Source: Gammaproteobacteria bacterium (GTDB lineage Bacteria; Pseudomonadota; Gammaproteobacteria; Pseudomonadales; Pseudomonadaceae). From it: 64,000 bases of DNA. Below are positions 9,205 through 18,700 of this stretch, piece after piece (within the stretch, counting starts at the first letter, position 1; each line of letters starts with the position of its first letter). The stretch is taken from NCBI GenBank assembly GCA_012728415.1, contig JAAYFD010000057.1, positions 1-64,000 on the forward strand. The letters run 5' to 3'. The position numbers were made by a program, and so were the translations under genes. The notes beneath the pieces were generated by a model. It made no database searches, had not been told where the DNA came from, and saw only the letters and a list, made by a program, of their open reading frames with translations.

Positions 9205-10650
9205 TCACTTGAGCATGTCTTTGATGGCTTTTTCTTCGTTGACAAGCTCCAGCTGACGGGCATCTATGCGTGCTGCCAGCGGATAGTTGTTGCTGGCGCG
9301 CTGCTTGGCATGTCCAAGCTGCTCAATGGCTTGGTCATAATCGCCGACGCGGGCAAAGAACTCGGCTCTGGCCTGGTGCAGACCGATAATGTTGTTGGTT
9401 TGGCCGCGTATCTCGGCCAGCTCGTACCAAAGGTCCGGATCACCGGGGCGTTCTTTGAGCAGTTGTTCCAGCTGGATTTCCGCTTCACGGAATTTTTCCT
9501 GGCGGCCCAGCAAATCAGCTCTTGCTGCCCGTAACGGATAGCTTGAAGGGTGGGCTTGCAGTGCTTGCTCAAGCCTCTGCGCTGCTTTGCTCAGCTGCTG
9601 CCGGCTGATGTCCAGATCAATCAGGGCCAGTGTATAGAACAGGTTGTCTGGTGCCGCGCTGGCCAGTGCGGCAAGCACCTGCTGCGCTTCGTCAAACTGC
9701 CGGGCACGGATCAGTGCCAGCCCCAGTCCGTAGCGGGCCGGCTCGCTTTTTGGGTCCTGTTGCACTTCAGCGCGAAAGCGTTTAAGGGCCAGGCCGGGTG
9801 TGTCTTCGAAGGTCAGCTGCAGCCTGGAGCGCAGCAACTGGTAGGCCAGACTGTCAGTACGGCCCGGCTGGGTTGTTCGTGCGGCCAGTTGTTCGGCCCG
9901 GTTACGGGTATCGGCAATGCGAGACTCGGTAACCGGGTGGGTCAGCAAAAATTCCGGTGGCATGCGGTCGTACCGGTATTGGCGCAGCAGCCGCTCGAAC
10001 ATGCCGGGCATTGCCCGCGGGTCGTAACCGGCACGGGCCAGGTTTTGAATGCCAAGGCGATCGGCTTCCTGCTCGTTCTGCCTGGAGAAGCGTTGTTGTT
10101 CCTGAAATGCTGCCGCCTGGCTGGCGGTAATAGCGGCGATGCCGACATCACCGGCCCCGGCGGCGGCAGCCACCACTCCGGCCAGCATGCCGGCCATCAT
10201 GGGAATTTGCATGCGTTTTTGGGCTTCCATGCCGCGGGCGAAATGGCGCTGTGACAGGTGAGCCAGTTCGTGAGCCATTACGGATGCATATTCAGCTTCG
10301 GTCTGTGCATGCAGCAGCAAACCACCGTTGACACCAATGATGCCGCCGGGTGCGGCAAAAGCGTTCAGCTGCGGGCTGGCCAGGATGATGAACTCCAGCC
10401 GGCGCTCTTGCAGCTGACTGGTTTCGGCCAGTTTGTAAACACTGCGCTCGACGTAGTCTTTTAACAGCGGATCTGACAGCTGGCGCACCTGGCCGCGCAG
10501 AATGCTGAGCCATGCACGACCAAGCCGGTGTTCTTGCTCAAGCGAGACGATAGAAGAACTGGAGTCGCCGAGCGAGGGCAGCTCGTAGGCCGGTAACGGG
10601 GTGACAAGCAGCAGAGCCAGGGTTAGCAGTGTTGGTTGCAGTTTCTTCAT
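9205..10650 (-). CDS. bepA: Beta-barrel assembly-enhancing M48 metalloprotease with TPR domain
   Basis: Periplasmic zinc protease and chaperone for outer-membrane protein assembly (BepA, formerly YfgC), 481 aa. A Sec signal peptide occupies about residues 1-22 (MKKLQPTLLTLALLLVTPLPAYE). The M48 domain carries the zinc site HELAH in SVMAHELAHLSQRH and the downstream Glu ligand in NEQEADRLGI. The C-terminal half is made of tetratricopeptide repeats that bind the BAM complex. The divergent neighbour at 10861 is a TusA-like gene, the same pairing as PA1005-PA1006 in P. aeruginosa as recalled. No strong ribosome site is visible before the ATG. Confidence 0.93.
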   Translation of the reverse strand: MKKLQPTLLTLALLLVTPLPAYELPSLGDSSSSIVSLEQEHRLGRAWLSILRGQVRQLSDPLLKDYVERSVYKLAETSQLQERRLEFIILASPQLNAFAAPGGIIGVNGGLLLHAQTEAEYASVMAHELAHLSQRHFARGMEAQKRMQIPMMAGMLAGVVAAAAGAGDVGIAAITASQAAAFQEQQRFSRQNEQEADRLGIQNLARAGYDPRAMPGMFERLLRQYRYDRMPPEFLLTHPVTESRIADTRNRAEQLAARTTQPGRTDSLAYQLLRSRLQLTFEDTPGLALKRFRAEVQQDPKSEPARYGLGLALIRARQFDEAQQVLAALASAAPDNLFYTLALIDLDISRQQLSKAAQRLEQALQAHPSSYPLRAARADLLGRQEKFREAEIQLEQLLKERPGDPDLWYELAEIRGQTNNIIGLHQARAEFFARVGDYDQAIEQLGHAKQRASNNYPLAARIDARQLELVNEEKAIKDMLK

Positions 10651-10860
10651 GTGTTGGGCCCGTAGGGTGGAGTTCCGTGTAAACTGGTGTGCGTCTTGGG
10701 ACGTGATGGCTGGCAGTCAGTGTATAGTTTTTTTGCTGGCGACGGGAACCGGCGGGTGCCCTGTTGGGTTGCCGGGTGCAGAAGCGTGTTTGCAACTCTG
10801 CATGGTTGAGCAATCAGTTGACTATGAAAAATGCAAAACATTCAAGAAGCGGGCTGGGTA

Positions 10861-11088
10861 ATGCAATATAACGAAGAAGTGGATGCGCGCGGGCTGTCGT
10901 GTCCGATGCCGTTGCTGAAAGCCAAACTGGCGCTGAACGGGATGGCTCCGGGGCAGGTGTTGCAGGTGTTGGCCACTGATGCAGGCTCGCAACGTGATAT
11001 TGCCAGCTTTTGCCAGTTGGCCGGACACCAGTTGTTATACCAGGAGCAGACTCCAGAAGGGGTGTTTGTGTACCTGATCTGCAAGTAG
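10861..11088 (+). CDS. TusA/SirA-family sulfur-carrier-like protein
   Basis: Small cytoplasmic protein of 75 aa with the TusA fold. The signature VDARGLSCPMPLLKAK carries the conserved Cys (residue 14) that accepts persulfide in this family. It resembles PA1006, a TusA-like protein reported to affect molybdenum-enzyme and nitrate metabolism, more than TusA itself. An in-frame ATG at 10831 would add 10 residues; neither start has a clear Shine-Dalgarno, and the shorter one was chosen because the domain begins almost at once. Divergent from bepA; convergent with bcp. Confidence 0.8.
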   Translation: MQYNEEVDARGLSCPMPLLKAKLALNGMAPGQVLQVLATDAGSQRDIASFCQLAGHQLLYQEQTPEGVFVYLICK

Positions 11089-11317
11089 CCGGAGGGCTGC
11101 TTTCATCGGGAGGGCTTGCGGCTGGCAGGGGCATGCCGAAAGGCTGTTGTTGCAGGGTAGAAACCTCCCGGGGTGTGACAGTGCACGCCTTCTTCAGACT
11201 GGCCAATGTACAGTGTCTGTTAAACAGGTGCGATAAGGCCGTACCCTCTGGGTGGCTTCTGTTTACAGCAAGATTGCGAGAAGAGTGCTTGTGGTGGCCA
11301 GGGGGTGCGAGGCGTGT

Positions 11318-11344
11318 GTGAACATGCCGGTGAAGCATGTTCAC
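11318..11344. terminator. 10-bp hairpin between convergent tusA-like and bcp genes
   Basis: GTGAACATGC and GCATGTTCAC form a perfect stem with a 7-nt loop. It lies 30 bp beyond the end of bcp on the minus strand. No T run follows on either side. The rest of 11089-11373 (285 bp) holds nothing recognisable. Confidence 0.35.
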
Positions 11345-11373
11345 TGTTTGTATGCTCGTGCAATAGACCGGGT

Positions 11374-11829
11374 TTACTTTTGCTGCAGCTCTTGTGCTGC
11401 AGTTAGCACTTCGGCGACATGACCGGCTACGCGCACTTTGCGCCAGCTACGTTGCAACTTGCCCTCGGCGTCAAACAGAAAAGTGCTGCGCTCGATGCCC
11501 ATGTGTTGTTTTTTCAGCTTGATGACGTCAAACAGCTTGCACAGTTCTTCGTCCGGATCGCTGATCAGTTCAAATGGAAACTCATGCTTGGCTTTGAAAT
11601 TTTCATGGGTGCGCAGGCTGTCGCGAGATACCCCGAAAATCACTGTGTTGGCAGCGGCAAACTGGGCATGTGCGTCACGGAACTCCTGGCCCTCGGTGGT
11701 GCAGCCGGGTGTATGGTCCTTCGGATAGAAATAGATCACGACCTGCCGGCCACGCAGACCGGACAGTGAAACTTCTTGGCCGCTGGTGGCCTGTGCGGTA
11801 AAGTCGGAAATCTGGATGGAGTCGGTCAT
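11374..11829 (-). CDS. bcp: Thiol peroxidase Bcp (peroxiredoxin Q)
   Basis: Thioredoxin-dependent peroxiredoxin that reduces hydroperoxides in the cytoplasm, 151 aa. The AhpC/TSA fold carries the peroxidatic Cys43 in DHTPGCTTEGQEFRD. The second Cys usually found five residues later in E. coli-type Bcp is absent (Gln48); Cys97 in EELCKLF is the only other Cys-containing motif, so resolution probably follows an atypical or 1-Cys route. GAGG lies before the ATG. The gene ends toward the tusA-like gene and is 8 bp downstream of gcvR, so the two likely form an operon. Confidence 0.93.
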   Translation of the reverse strand: MTDSIQISDFTAQATSGQEVSLSGLRGRQVVIYFYPKDHTPGCTTEGQEFRDAHAQFAAANTVIFGVSRDSLRTHENFKAKHEFPFELISDPDEELCKLFDVIKLKKQHMGIERSTFLFDAEGKLQRSWRKVRVAGHVAEVLTAAQELQQK

Positions 11830-11837
11830 TGGATACC

Positions 11838-12395
11838 TCAGGGAAATTGTGGACGCCAGGGTTCGATCAGGGCGTCCAGATTGAGCAGGTCGGCAAATTC
11901 GAGAAACTGGTCACGCAACCAGCTGATTTGTGTGTCGACCGGCAAGGAAACAGTAATGTTGGCGTTGATCATCAGGGCACCGGATTGGGGTGCCGGGTAG
12001 CTGTCATAAACAATATTGTTGACGGCGATACCCTGGTCGGTAAAGAACTGGCATAGCTCGGTCAGTGTGTCGGGCTGATGCAGGGCACTGACGTAAACGA
12101 TATAAGGAAGGGCTGGTCGCTGCGGGGTAGCAGCGCTGATACGGGTGCAGGATAGCATGACATCCTGACGGTGGCCGACCTGCTCCAGGGCGGATTCAAG
12201 CCGGGCCAGGGCATCCCAGCTACCGGCTGCCTGCAAAGTCAGCGCGCTATGGTCACCATGCTGTGTCAGGCGGCTGCTGATAACGCTGCAGCGGCTATCC
12301 TGGCAGGCGCGACATAACATGAGCGACAGGGCCGGGGCATTTTTGCCGAGCGCGCTGATCAGTACGTGCTGTTCGCGGGGTAAGGGGGCTGACAT
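11838..12395 (-). CDS. gcvR: Glycine cleavage system transcriptional repressor-like ACT protein GcvR
   Basis: Protein of 185 aa with two ACT-like domains, about residues 8-80 (EQHVLISALGKNAPAL) and 95-165 (YIVYVSALHQPDTLTELCQFFTDQGIAVNNI). In E. coli GcvR binds GcvA and blocks activation of the glycine cleavage operon when glycine is low. The start at MSAPLPREQH is preceded by AGGAG; a longer frame would begin in the dapA intergenic region. Cotranscribed with bcp and divergent from dapA, as at PA1008-PA1010. The regulatory role is by homology only. Confidence 0.85.
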   Translation of the reverse strand: MSAPLPREQHVLISALGKNAPALSLMLCRACQDSRCSVISSRLTQHGDHSALTLQAAGSWDALARLESALEQVGHRQDVMLSCTRISAATPQRPALPYIVYVSALHQPDTLTELCQFFTDQGIAVNNIVYDSYPAPQSGALMINANITVSLPVDTQISWLRDQFLEFADLLNLDALIEPWRPQFP

Positions 12396-12492
12396 GAAAC
12401 ACTCCTGTGTGGGACGACCCGGGCCGGGCGGGTAGCCGACAAGGTTAACCAAAATAGCCGGCAAGGGGAATGGTAAAGGCTAGTCACAGTGC

Positions 12493-12521
12493 TTGTGCAA
12501 GCGGTGTGGCGTTAGTAGTAT
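12493..12521 (+). promoter_or_regulatory. Candidate promoter of dapA
   Basis: TTGTGC - 17 nt - TAGTAT lies about 38 bp before the dapA start and faces it. Each hexamer departs from consensus at two positions, so it is a plausible but not strong promoter. Confidence 0.4.
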
Positions 12522-12559
12522 TAGCCATTGTGTTATTTTTTCCTGGCAGGAGTAATGTC

Positions 12560-13438
12560 ATGATTGCAGGCAGTATGGTGGCGCTGGTCACCCCCATGGA
12601 CGCGGAAGGCGGGCTGGATTGGCAGGCGCTCGAAAAACTGGTCGAGTTCCACCTGCAAGAGGGCACTGATGCAATCGTTGCCGTGGGTACCAGTGGCGAG
12701 TCCGCGACCCTGAACGTGCAGGATCACGTGGAAGTAATCCGCCGGGTGGTGGAGCTGGTTCGCGGCCGCATTCCGGTCATCGCTGGTACGGGTGCCAACT
12801 GCACACGCGAGGCAATCGAGCTGACTACCAATGCCAAGGGTGTTGGAGCGGATGCCTGTTTGCTGGTGACCCCCTATTACAATAAGCCAACCCAGGAAGG
12901 CTTGTATCAGCACTTCAGGAAAGTTGCCGAGACTGTGGACATCCCCCAGATCCTGTATAACGTACCAGGCCGTACCGTATGTGACATGCTGCCCGAGACG
13001 GTTGGGCGCTTGTCTCAGATTGACAACATTATCGGCATCAAGGAAGCGACCGGAAGCATCGAGCGTGGCCGCCAGGTGATTGCAGCCTGTCCCGATGATT
13101 TTCTGGTCTATTCCGGCGATGATGCTACCGCTTGGGAGCTGATGCTTAATGGCGGCAAGGGCAATATATCGGTCACTGCCAATGTGGCGCCACGCCTGAT
13201 GAAAGAGCTGTGCGATCTGGCCATGGCCGGCAAAGCCGACGAAGCCCGGGCGCTGAACGAACGCTTGATGCCGCTGCACGTCAAACTGTTTATTGAAGCC
13301 AATCCGATTCCGGTCAAGTGGGCGCTGCATCAGATGGGCCTGATCGGGAATGGTATCCGCCTGCCACTGACCTGGTTAAGTGAGTCTTGCCACGAGCCCG
13401 TTCGTCAGGCCATGCGCCAGACTGGCATTCTGGACTGA
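12560..13438 (+). CDS. dapA: 4-Hydroxy-tetrahydrodipicolinate synthase
   Basis: Condenses pyruvate with aspartate semialdehyde, the first committed step of lysine and diaminopimelate synthesis. The 292-aa TIM barrel has the standard length. The Schiff-base Lys161 lies in [10 protein letters not shown], the catalytic Tyr133 in ILYNVPGRT, and the pyruvate-binding TSGES motif near residue 44. The start was chosen at [12 protein letters not shown], 7 nt after CAGGAG; the frame is open further upstream but without support. bamC begins 13 bp after the stop, the common dapA-bamC arrangement. Confidence 0.97.
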   Translation: MIAGSMVALVTPMDAEGGLDWQALEKLVEFHLQEGTDAIVAVGTSGESATLNVQDHVEVIRRVVELVRGRIPVIAGTGANCTREAIELTTNAKGVGADACLLVTPYYNKPTQEGLYQHFRKVAETVDIPQILYNVPGRTVCDMLPETVGRLSQIDNIIGIKEATGSIERGRQVIAACPDDFLVYSGDDATAWELMLNGGKGNISVTANVAPRLMKELCDLAMAGKADEARALNERLMPLHVKLFIEANPIPVKWALHQMGLIGNGIRLPLTWLSESCHEPVRQAMRQTGILD

Positions 13439-13451
13439 TCGGAGAGCTGGC

Positions 13452-14528
13452 ATGAAGCGTATTGCGGGAGTGGCACTGATTCTGCTCAGCCTCAATGGCT
13501 GCAGCTGGTTATGGGGTGACAAGGGATACTTTCGGGACCGGAGCAATGACTATCTGGATGCCCGCATGTTGCCCGAAATGCAATTGCCGGACGGCACGCA
13601 GAGCAAACCGCTGGATCCGCTGCTGCCAGTGCCGGGCCATGTAGCCGCCCTGAATGGTCAGGGTGCGGTGGTGCAGCGTCCGCACACAGTTAACCATGCA
13701 ATGCTGGAGGGAGACTTCTCCATTCAGCGTGGTGACGGGCAGAGCTGGATTCTGGCGCAACGCATTCCGGCACAGGTCTGGAATATGGCGCAGGCATACT
13801 TTGAAGAGCAGGGTTATACCATTGCCGAAGAGCGTCCCCATGTAGGCGAATTTATTACCGCATGGCTACCTGCTTCGGAGATGCCCGAAGCCACCCGTGA
13901 CAGCCTTGCTCTTGGCAAGAACCAGGAGAGCCGCTTCCGGGTACGCATTGAGCCGGGCGTACAGCGCAATACCAGTGAGATATTTGTTGACGCGGCCACC
14001 CGCAAAGGTAGCAGGGAAAGCGATTGGCATGCAGACAAGAAAGAGCCGGCTGCAGCCTTGGCCCTGACCGGCCTTGAGCGTTTTTTCAATCAGGCGGGGA
14101 ATCAGGGGCAGAGCTATTCGTTACTGGCAAGCAAGAACTTTGATGCACCGCGCCGGGTCGCCCTGATCGAAGCGGGAGAAGGCGGCCTGCAGGTTTTGCG
14201 TCTGGATGCCGGGATGGAGCAGGCCTGGTCGGGGGTTGGCCGCGCGCTGAGCGCAGCCGGCATCTACGTGGACGACATAGACCGCAGTCAGGGAATATAT
14301 TTTGTTGATCTGGAACGCAAAGCGGCGCAAAAAGAGCCGGGATTGCTGAAGCGCATGTTTACCTCAAAAAAGAGCCGTGAGCGCAAAGCCACGGGCCAGC
14401 AGTATCGGGTCAAACTGACGCAAATCAGCCGCCAGGTGTTTGTCGGCGTTGAGCGTGAGCCGGGCCAGCTGGCTGACGCTGCAACTACCAACCGGGTTCT
14501 GAGTGCCATCCAGCCGCACCTGAATTGA
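13452..14528 (+). CDS. bamC: Outer-membrane assembly lipoprotein BamC
   Basis: Lipoprotein of the BAM complex, 358 aa. The signal [17 protein letters not shown] ends in a lipobox, and Ser at +2 predicts outer-membrane location. An unstructured BamD-binding N-terminal segment (about residues 20-80, with RSNDYLDA) is followed by two helix-grip domains, as in E. coli NlpB/BamC. GGAG lies 8 nt before the ATG. It is cotranscribed with dapA and ends in a strong terminator at 14534-14576. The frame stays open upstream into dapA, but that extension would remove the signal peptide. Confidence 0.9.
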   Translation: MKRIAGVALILLSLNGCSWLWGDKGYFRDRSNDYLDARMLPEMQLPDGTQSKPLDPLLPVPGHVAALNGQGAVVQRPHTVNHAMLEGDFSIQRGDGQSWILAQRIPAQVWNMAQAYFEEQGYTIAEERPHVGEFITAWLPASEMPEATRDSLALGKNQESRFRVRIEPGVQRNTSEIFVDAATRKGSRESDWHADKKEPAAALALTGLERFFNQAGNQGQSYSLLASKNFDAPRRVALIEAGEGGLQVLRLDAGMEQAWSGVGRALSAAGIYVDDIDRSQGIYFVDLERKAAQKEPGLLKRMFTSKKSRERKATGQQYRVKLTQISRQVFVGVEREPGQLADAATTNRVLSAIQPHLN

Positions 14529-14533
14529 CTCTG

Positions 14534-14576
14534 GCCGGCCCTCCCTGGCCTGTGGGGCAGGGAGGGCCGGCTTTTT
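14534..14576 (+). terminator. Strong intrinsic terminator of dapA-bamC
   Basis: A perfect 14-bp GC-rich stem (GCCGGCCCTCCCTG with its complement), a 10-nt loop and five T's. It separates dapA-bamC from purC, which must therefore have its own promoter in the next 75 bp. Confidence 0.92.
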
Positions 14577-14650
14577 CTCTTGTATATACACAGCAGGCGC
14601 CGGACGTATCGCTCTGGTCCCGCGTTGAACAAAACCAACAGGATAATGCC

Positions 14651-15523
14651 ATGAGCACAGCAACCCAGCTGAGTCTGAAAAACATTTACTCCGGCAAGGT
14701 GCGCGATCTCTACGAAATTGACGACAAACGCATGCTAATGGTGGCCAGTGACCGCCTGTCGGCTTTTGACGTGATTCTGGATCAGCCGATTCCGGGCAAG
14801 GGTCAGGTGCTGACAGCAGTTTCCAACTTCTGGTTTGGGCAGCTCAAGGGCATGGTACCTGACCACTTCACTGGCGATTTGGTTGAGGATGTGGTGCCTG
14901 CCGACGAGTTGCCGCTGGTCGAGGGTCGCGCGGTGGTGGTCAAGCGCCTCAGGCCCGTACCGGTCGAAGCGATTGTGCGCGGCTATTTGGCGGGTTCTGG
15001 CTGGAAGGAGTATCAGGATAGCGGCATGGTCTGTGGCATCCCTCTACCGAAGGGTCTAAAAGAGGCATCACGCTTGCCGGAGCCAATTTTTACCCCATCC
15101 ACCAAAGCCGAAGTGGGTGACCATGACGAAAATATTTCATATGCGCGCTGTGAAGAAATCATCGGCAGCGAGCTGGCTGCCAGAGTGCGGGATGTGTCCA
15201 TTCGCCTGTACCAGGCGGCAGCAGAGTATGCGCTGGGTAAAGGCATCATCATAGCCGATACCAAGTTCGAGTTTGGCCTGGATGAAGACGGCACCCTGAC
15301 TTTGATGGACGAAGTGCTAACCCCGGACTCCAGCCGTTTTTGGCCTGCCGACCAGTACGCCGAGGGCACCAACCCGCCAAGCTTTGATAAACAGATCATC
15401 CGCAACTGGCTGGAAAATAGCGGCTGGAACAAGGAGGCGCCGGCGCCGCAGGTACCGCAGGACATAATCGAGCTGACAGCTGCCAGGTATCGTGAGGCTC
15501 TGGAGCGCCTGGCTGGTGTCTGA
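14651..15523 (+). CDS. purC: Phosphoribosylaminoimidazole-succinocarboxamide synthase, long form
   Basis: SAICAR synthetase of de novo purine synthesis, joining CAIR and aspartate with ATP; 290 aa. Recognised by [48 protein letters not shown] and [13 protein letters not shown]. This is the long type seen in yeast, betaproteobacteria and others, not the roughly 236-aa form that P. aeruginosa carries at the same position after bamC. AGGA lies before the ATG. A short palindrome, TGTATATACA (14581-14590), sits just after the upstream terminator and may be part of the promoter. Base usage resembles the neighbours, so any exchange is not recent. Confidence 0.93.
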   Translation: MSTATQLSLKNIYSGKVRDLYEIDDKRMLMVASDRLSAFDVILDQPIPGKGQVLTAVSNFWFGQLKGMVPDHFTGDLVEDVVPADELPLVEGRAVVVKRLRPVPVEAIVRGYLAGSGWKEYQDSGMVCGIPLPKGLKEASRLPEPIFTPSTKAEVGDHDENISYARCEEIIGSELAARVRDVSIRLYQAAAEYALGKGIIIADTKFEFGLDEDGTLTLMDEVLTPDSSRFWPADQYAEGTNPPSFDKQIIRNWLENSGWNKEAPAPQVPQDIIELTAARYREALERLAGV

Positions 15524-15619
15524 TGTGTTTCCGTGCGGGTGAGCTCGCAGCGTAGAGCCGGATAAGGCTTGGTGTACCCTGGCACAGGGCATATGAATGC
15601 GCAGCGTCACGCGCCTGCG

Positions 15620-15637
15620 GTCCGGATATGTTCGGAC
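15620..15637. repeat. 18-bp palindromic element, copy A (dnaE leader)
   Basis: GTCCGGATATGTTCGGAC, an imperfect palindrome with 5-bp outer arms. It matches the general pattern GTNCGAA-N4-TTCGNAC shared with the copies at 15672 and 53220-53434. It lies between purC and dnaE. The rest of 15524-15619 shows nothing recognisable. Confidence 0.55.
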
Positions 15638-15671
15638 AGGGCTGGGTACTGACAGATAAATAAAAACGCCT

Positions 15672-15700
15672 GTGCGAACATGTTCGCACTTGTGGGAGGG
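15672..15700 (+). repeat. 18-bp palindromic element, copy B, with GGGAGGG tail acting as dnaE ribosome site
   Basis: GTGCGAACATGTTCGCAC is a perfect 18-bp palindrome. It is followed by TTGTGGGAGGG, whose GGGAGGG (15694-15700) lies 10 nt before the dnaE ATG and is the only Shine-Dalgarno there. The same head-plus-purine-tail layout occurs before proB. A REP-like dispersed repeat is the likeliest identity. Confidence 0.65.
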
Positions 15701-15710
15701 TAACAGATTC

Positions 15711-18700
15711 ATGGCAGCTTCATTCGTCCATCTGCGGGTACACAGCGAATACTCATTGGTGGACGGGCTGGTTCGCATCAAACCCCTGATCAAGGCGCTG
15801 GAAGCGGGTGGCATGCCGGCAGTAGCGATTACCGACCAGAGCAATCTGTTTGCTTTGGTCAAATTTTACAAGGCTGCCCGTTCAGGAGGCATCAAGCCGA
15901 TCTGTGGCGCTGATATCTGGCTTGGCAGCGAGGAGCCGGACGGTCCGGTATCCCGCATGACCCTGCTGGCCATGGATGCCAGGGGTTATCGCAACCTGAC
16001 CGAGCTGATATCCCGTGGCTGGAACGACGGACAGCACCACGGAATTTCCGTGATACAGCGTGAGTGGGTGGCTGAGGCAGCTGAGGGGCTGATTGCCCTG
16101 TCGGGCGCCCGTGAAGGGGAAATCGGGCGTGCCTTGCTCAGTGGCGATCTGCAGCAAGCAGAAAAACTGTTGCAGTACTGGCAGCAAATATTTCCTGGCC
16201 GGTTTTACCTGGAGTTGCAGCGTACCTCAAGACCACAGGATGAAGAGCATGTGCATGCTGCCATGGAGCTGGCCGGGCGCATGCAGGTGCCCGTGGTAGC
16301 CACCAATGATGTGCGCTTTCTGAAGCAGGAAGATTTTGAAGCGCATGAAACCAGGGTCTGCATTGGCGAGGGGCGGGTGTTGGAAGATCCGCGTCGTCCA
16401 CGTCATTACTCCGATCAGCAATATCTGAAAACCCCGGAAGAAATGGCCGAGCTGTTTGCCGACATTCCCGAGGCATTGGCCAACACGGTAGAAATTGCCC
16501 GTCGCTGCAATATCGAGATCCAGCTGGGCAAGTACTTCTTGCCGGATTTTCCAGTGCCGGAAGGCATGACCATGGACGAGTATTTCCGCCATGTATCCCA
16601 CGAGGGTCTGGAAGAGAGGCTGGCCGTGGTGTTGCCGCCGGACGCGCCCGATTATGCCAGCAAAAAACAGGTTTACCTGGACCGTCTCAAGTTTGAGCTG
16701 GACATCATTATCCAGATGGGATTTCCCGGTTACTTCCTGATTGTTATGGACTTTATCAAGTGGGCCAAAAACAATGGCGTGCCGGTAGGTCCGGGGCGGG
16801 GTTCCGGTGCGGGTTCGCTGGTTGCCTATGTGCTGAAGATCACTGATCTGGATCCTTTGCAGTATGACCTGCTGTTCGAACGTTTCCTCAACCCGGAGCG
16901 GGTGTCCATGCCTGACTTTGACGTTGATTTTTGCATGGATGGGCGCGACAGCGTCATCGATTATGTGGCCGATACCTATGGCCGGCAGGCGGTCAGCCAG
17001 ATCGTCACCTTCGGCACCATGGCAGCCAAGGCGGTGGTACGCGATGTGGCACGGGTACAGGGCAAGTCCTATGGGTTGGCTGACCGCCTGTCAAAGATGA
17101 TTCCCTTTGAAGTGGGGATGACGCTGAAGAAAGCCCACGACTCTGAAGAACAGCTGCGTGACTTTCTGAAAAACGATGAGGAAGCGGCCGAAATCTGGGA
17201 AATGGCCCTCAAGCTCGAAGGTGTCACCCGGGGCACCGGCAAGCACGCTGGTGGCGTGGTAATTGCCCCCACCAAGTTAACCGACTTCTCTGCCACCATG
17301 TGTGACGAGGATGGTACCGGCCTGGTGACCCAGTTCGACAAGGATGATGTGGAGTCGGCGGGTCTGGTCAAGTTTGACTTCCTGGGGTTGCGCACCCTGA
17401 CCATCATCAAGTGGGCGCTGGAAGCCATCAACGCACGTCGTATCGAAAACGGTGAACCGCCGCTGGAAATTGATCAGATCCCGCTGGATGACAAGCCGAC
17501 GTACCAGCTGTTGCAACGCGCAGAGACCACAGCGGTGTTTCAGCTTGAGTCCCGTGGCATGAAGGAGCTGATCAAGAAGCTCAAGCCCGACTGCCTGGAA
17601 GACCTTATTGCCCTGGTTGCGCTGTTCCGGCCGGGCCCGTTGCAGTCGGGCATGGTGGACGATTTTATCAACCGCAAACACGGGCGTGCCGAGCTGGCCT
17701 ATCCGCATCCCGATTATCAGTATGAAGGCCTCCGGCCAGTACTTGCCCCCACCTATGGCATTATCCTGTACCAGGAACAGGTTATGCAGATTGCCCAGGT
17801 CATGGCAGGCTATACTCTTGGCGGGGCCGACATGCTGCGTCGCGCCATGGGCAAAAAAGACCCGGAAGAAATGTCGCGTCAGCGCGGGTTGTTTATTGAG
17901 GGGTGTGAAAAAAACAACATCAGTGCTGATTTGGCAGGCAATATTTTCGATCTGGTAGAAAAGTTTGCGGGTTATGGCTTTAACAAGTCCCACTCAGCGG
18001 CCTATGGTTTGGTGTCTTATCAGACGGCTTGGCTGAAAAAACACTACCCAGCCGAGTTTATGGCCGCGGTACTGTCGGCGGATATGGACAACACCGACAA
18101 GGTGGTGACGCTGATTGAAGAATGCCGTGACATGAAGCTGCGCATCGTAGCTCCGGATGTCAATCATTCCGGCTTCAAGTTCACGGTCAACCCCAGTGGC
18201 GAGGTGGTTTATGGGTTGGGTGCAATCAAGGGCGTGGGCGAGGGGCCGGTAGAAGCGATTGTTGAAGCCCGCCAGCAGGGTGAAGCTTTTACCGATTTGT
18301 TCGATTTTTGTGCACGTATTGACCTGAAGCGGGTTAACAAGCGTACCCTGCATGCACTGGTCGCCAGTGGTGCGCTGGACCGTCTCGGCCCTTATTATTA
18401 TGCCGACCCCAAAGATTATCTGGAAGGCATTGACCGCAATCGTGCCTGCCTGTTCGCTGCGCTGGAAGAGGCAATTCAGGCAGCCGGGCAGGCAGCGCGC
18501 GATCGTGCAAGCGGCAATATGGACTTGTTCGGCGGGCTGTTTGCTGCAGAAGAGGAAGATGCCTACGAACAGTACCGCAATGCCCGGCCGCTGACGCTGA
18601 AGGAGCGCTTGAAGGGAGAAAAAGACACCCTCGGCCTATATCTGACCGGTCACCCGATTGACGAGTACGAGCAGGAAGTGCGCCGCTTTGCCCGCCAGAA

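Noticed and set aside
14577-14593. LexA box before purC (TGTATATACA followed by CAG)
   Set aside because: The left CTG half is missing; only a short AT-rich palindrome remains.
15672-15689. SOS (LexA) box, because GAACATGTTC matches the Gram-positive consensus upstream of a polymerase gene
   Set aside because: Pseudomonad LexA recognises CTG-N10-CAG, and related palindromes with the same tail occur before proB, so a dispersed repeat explains it better.
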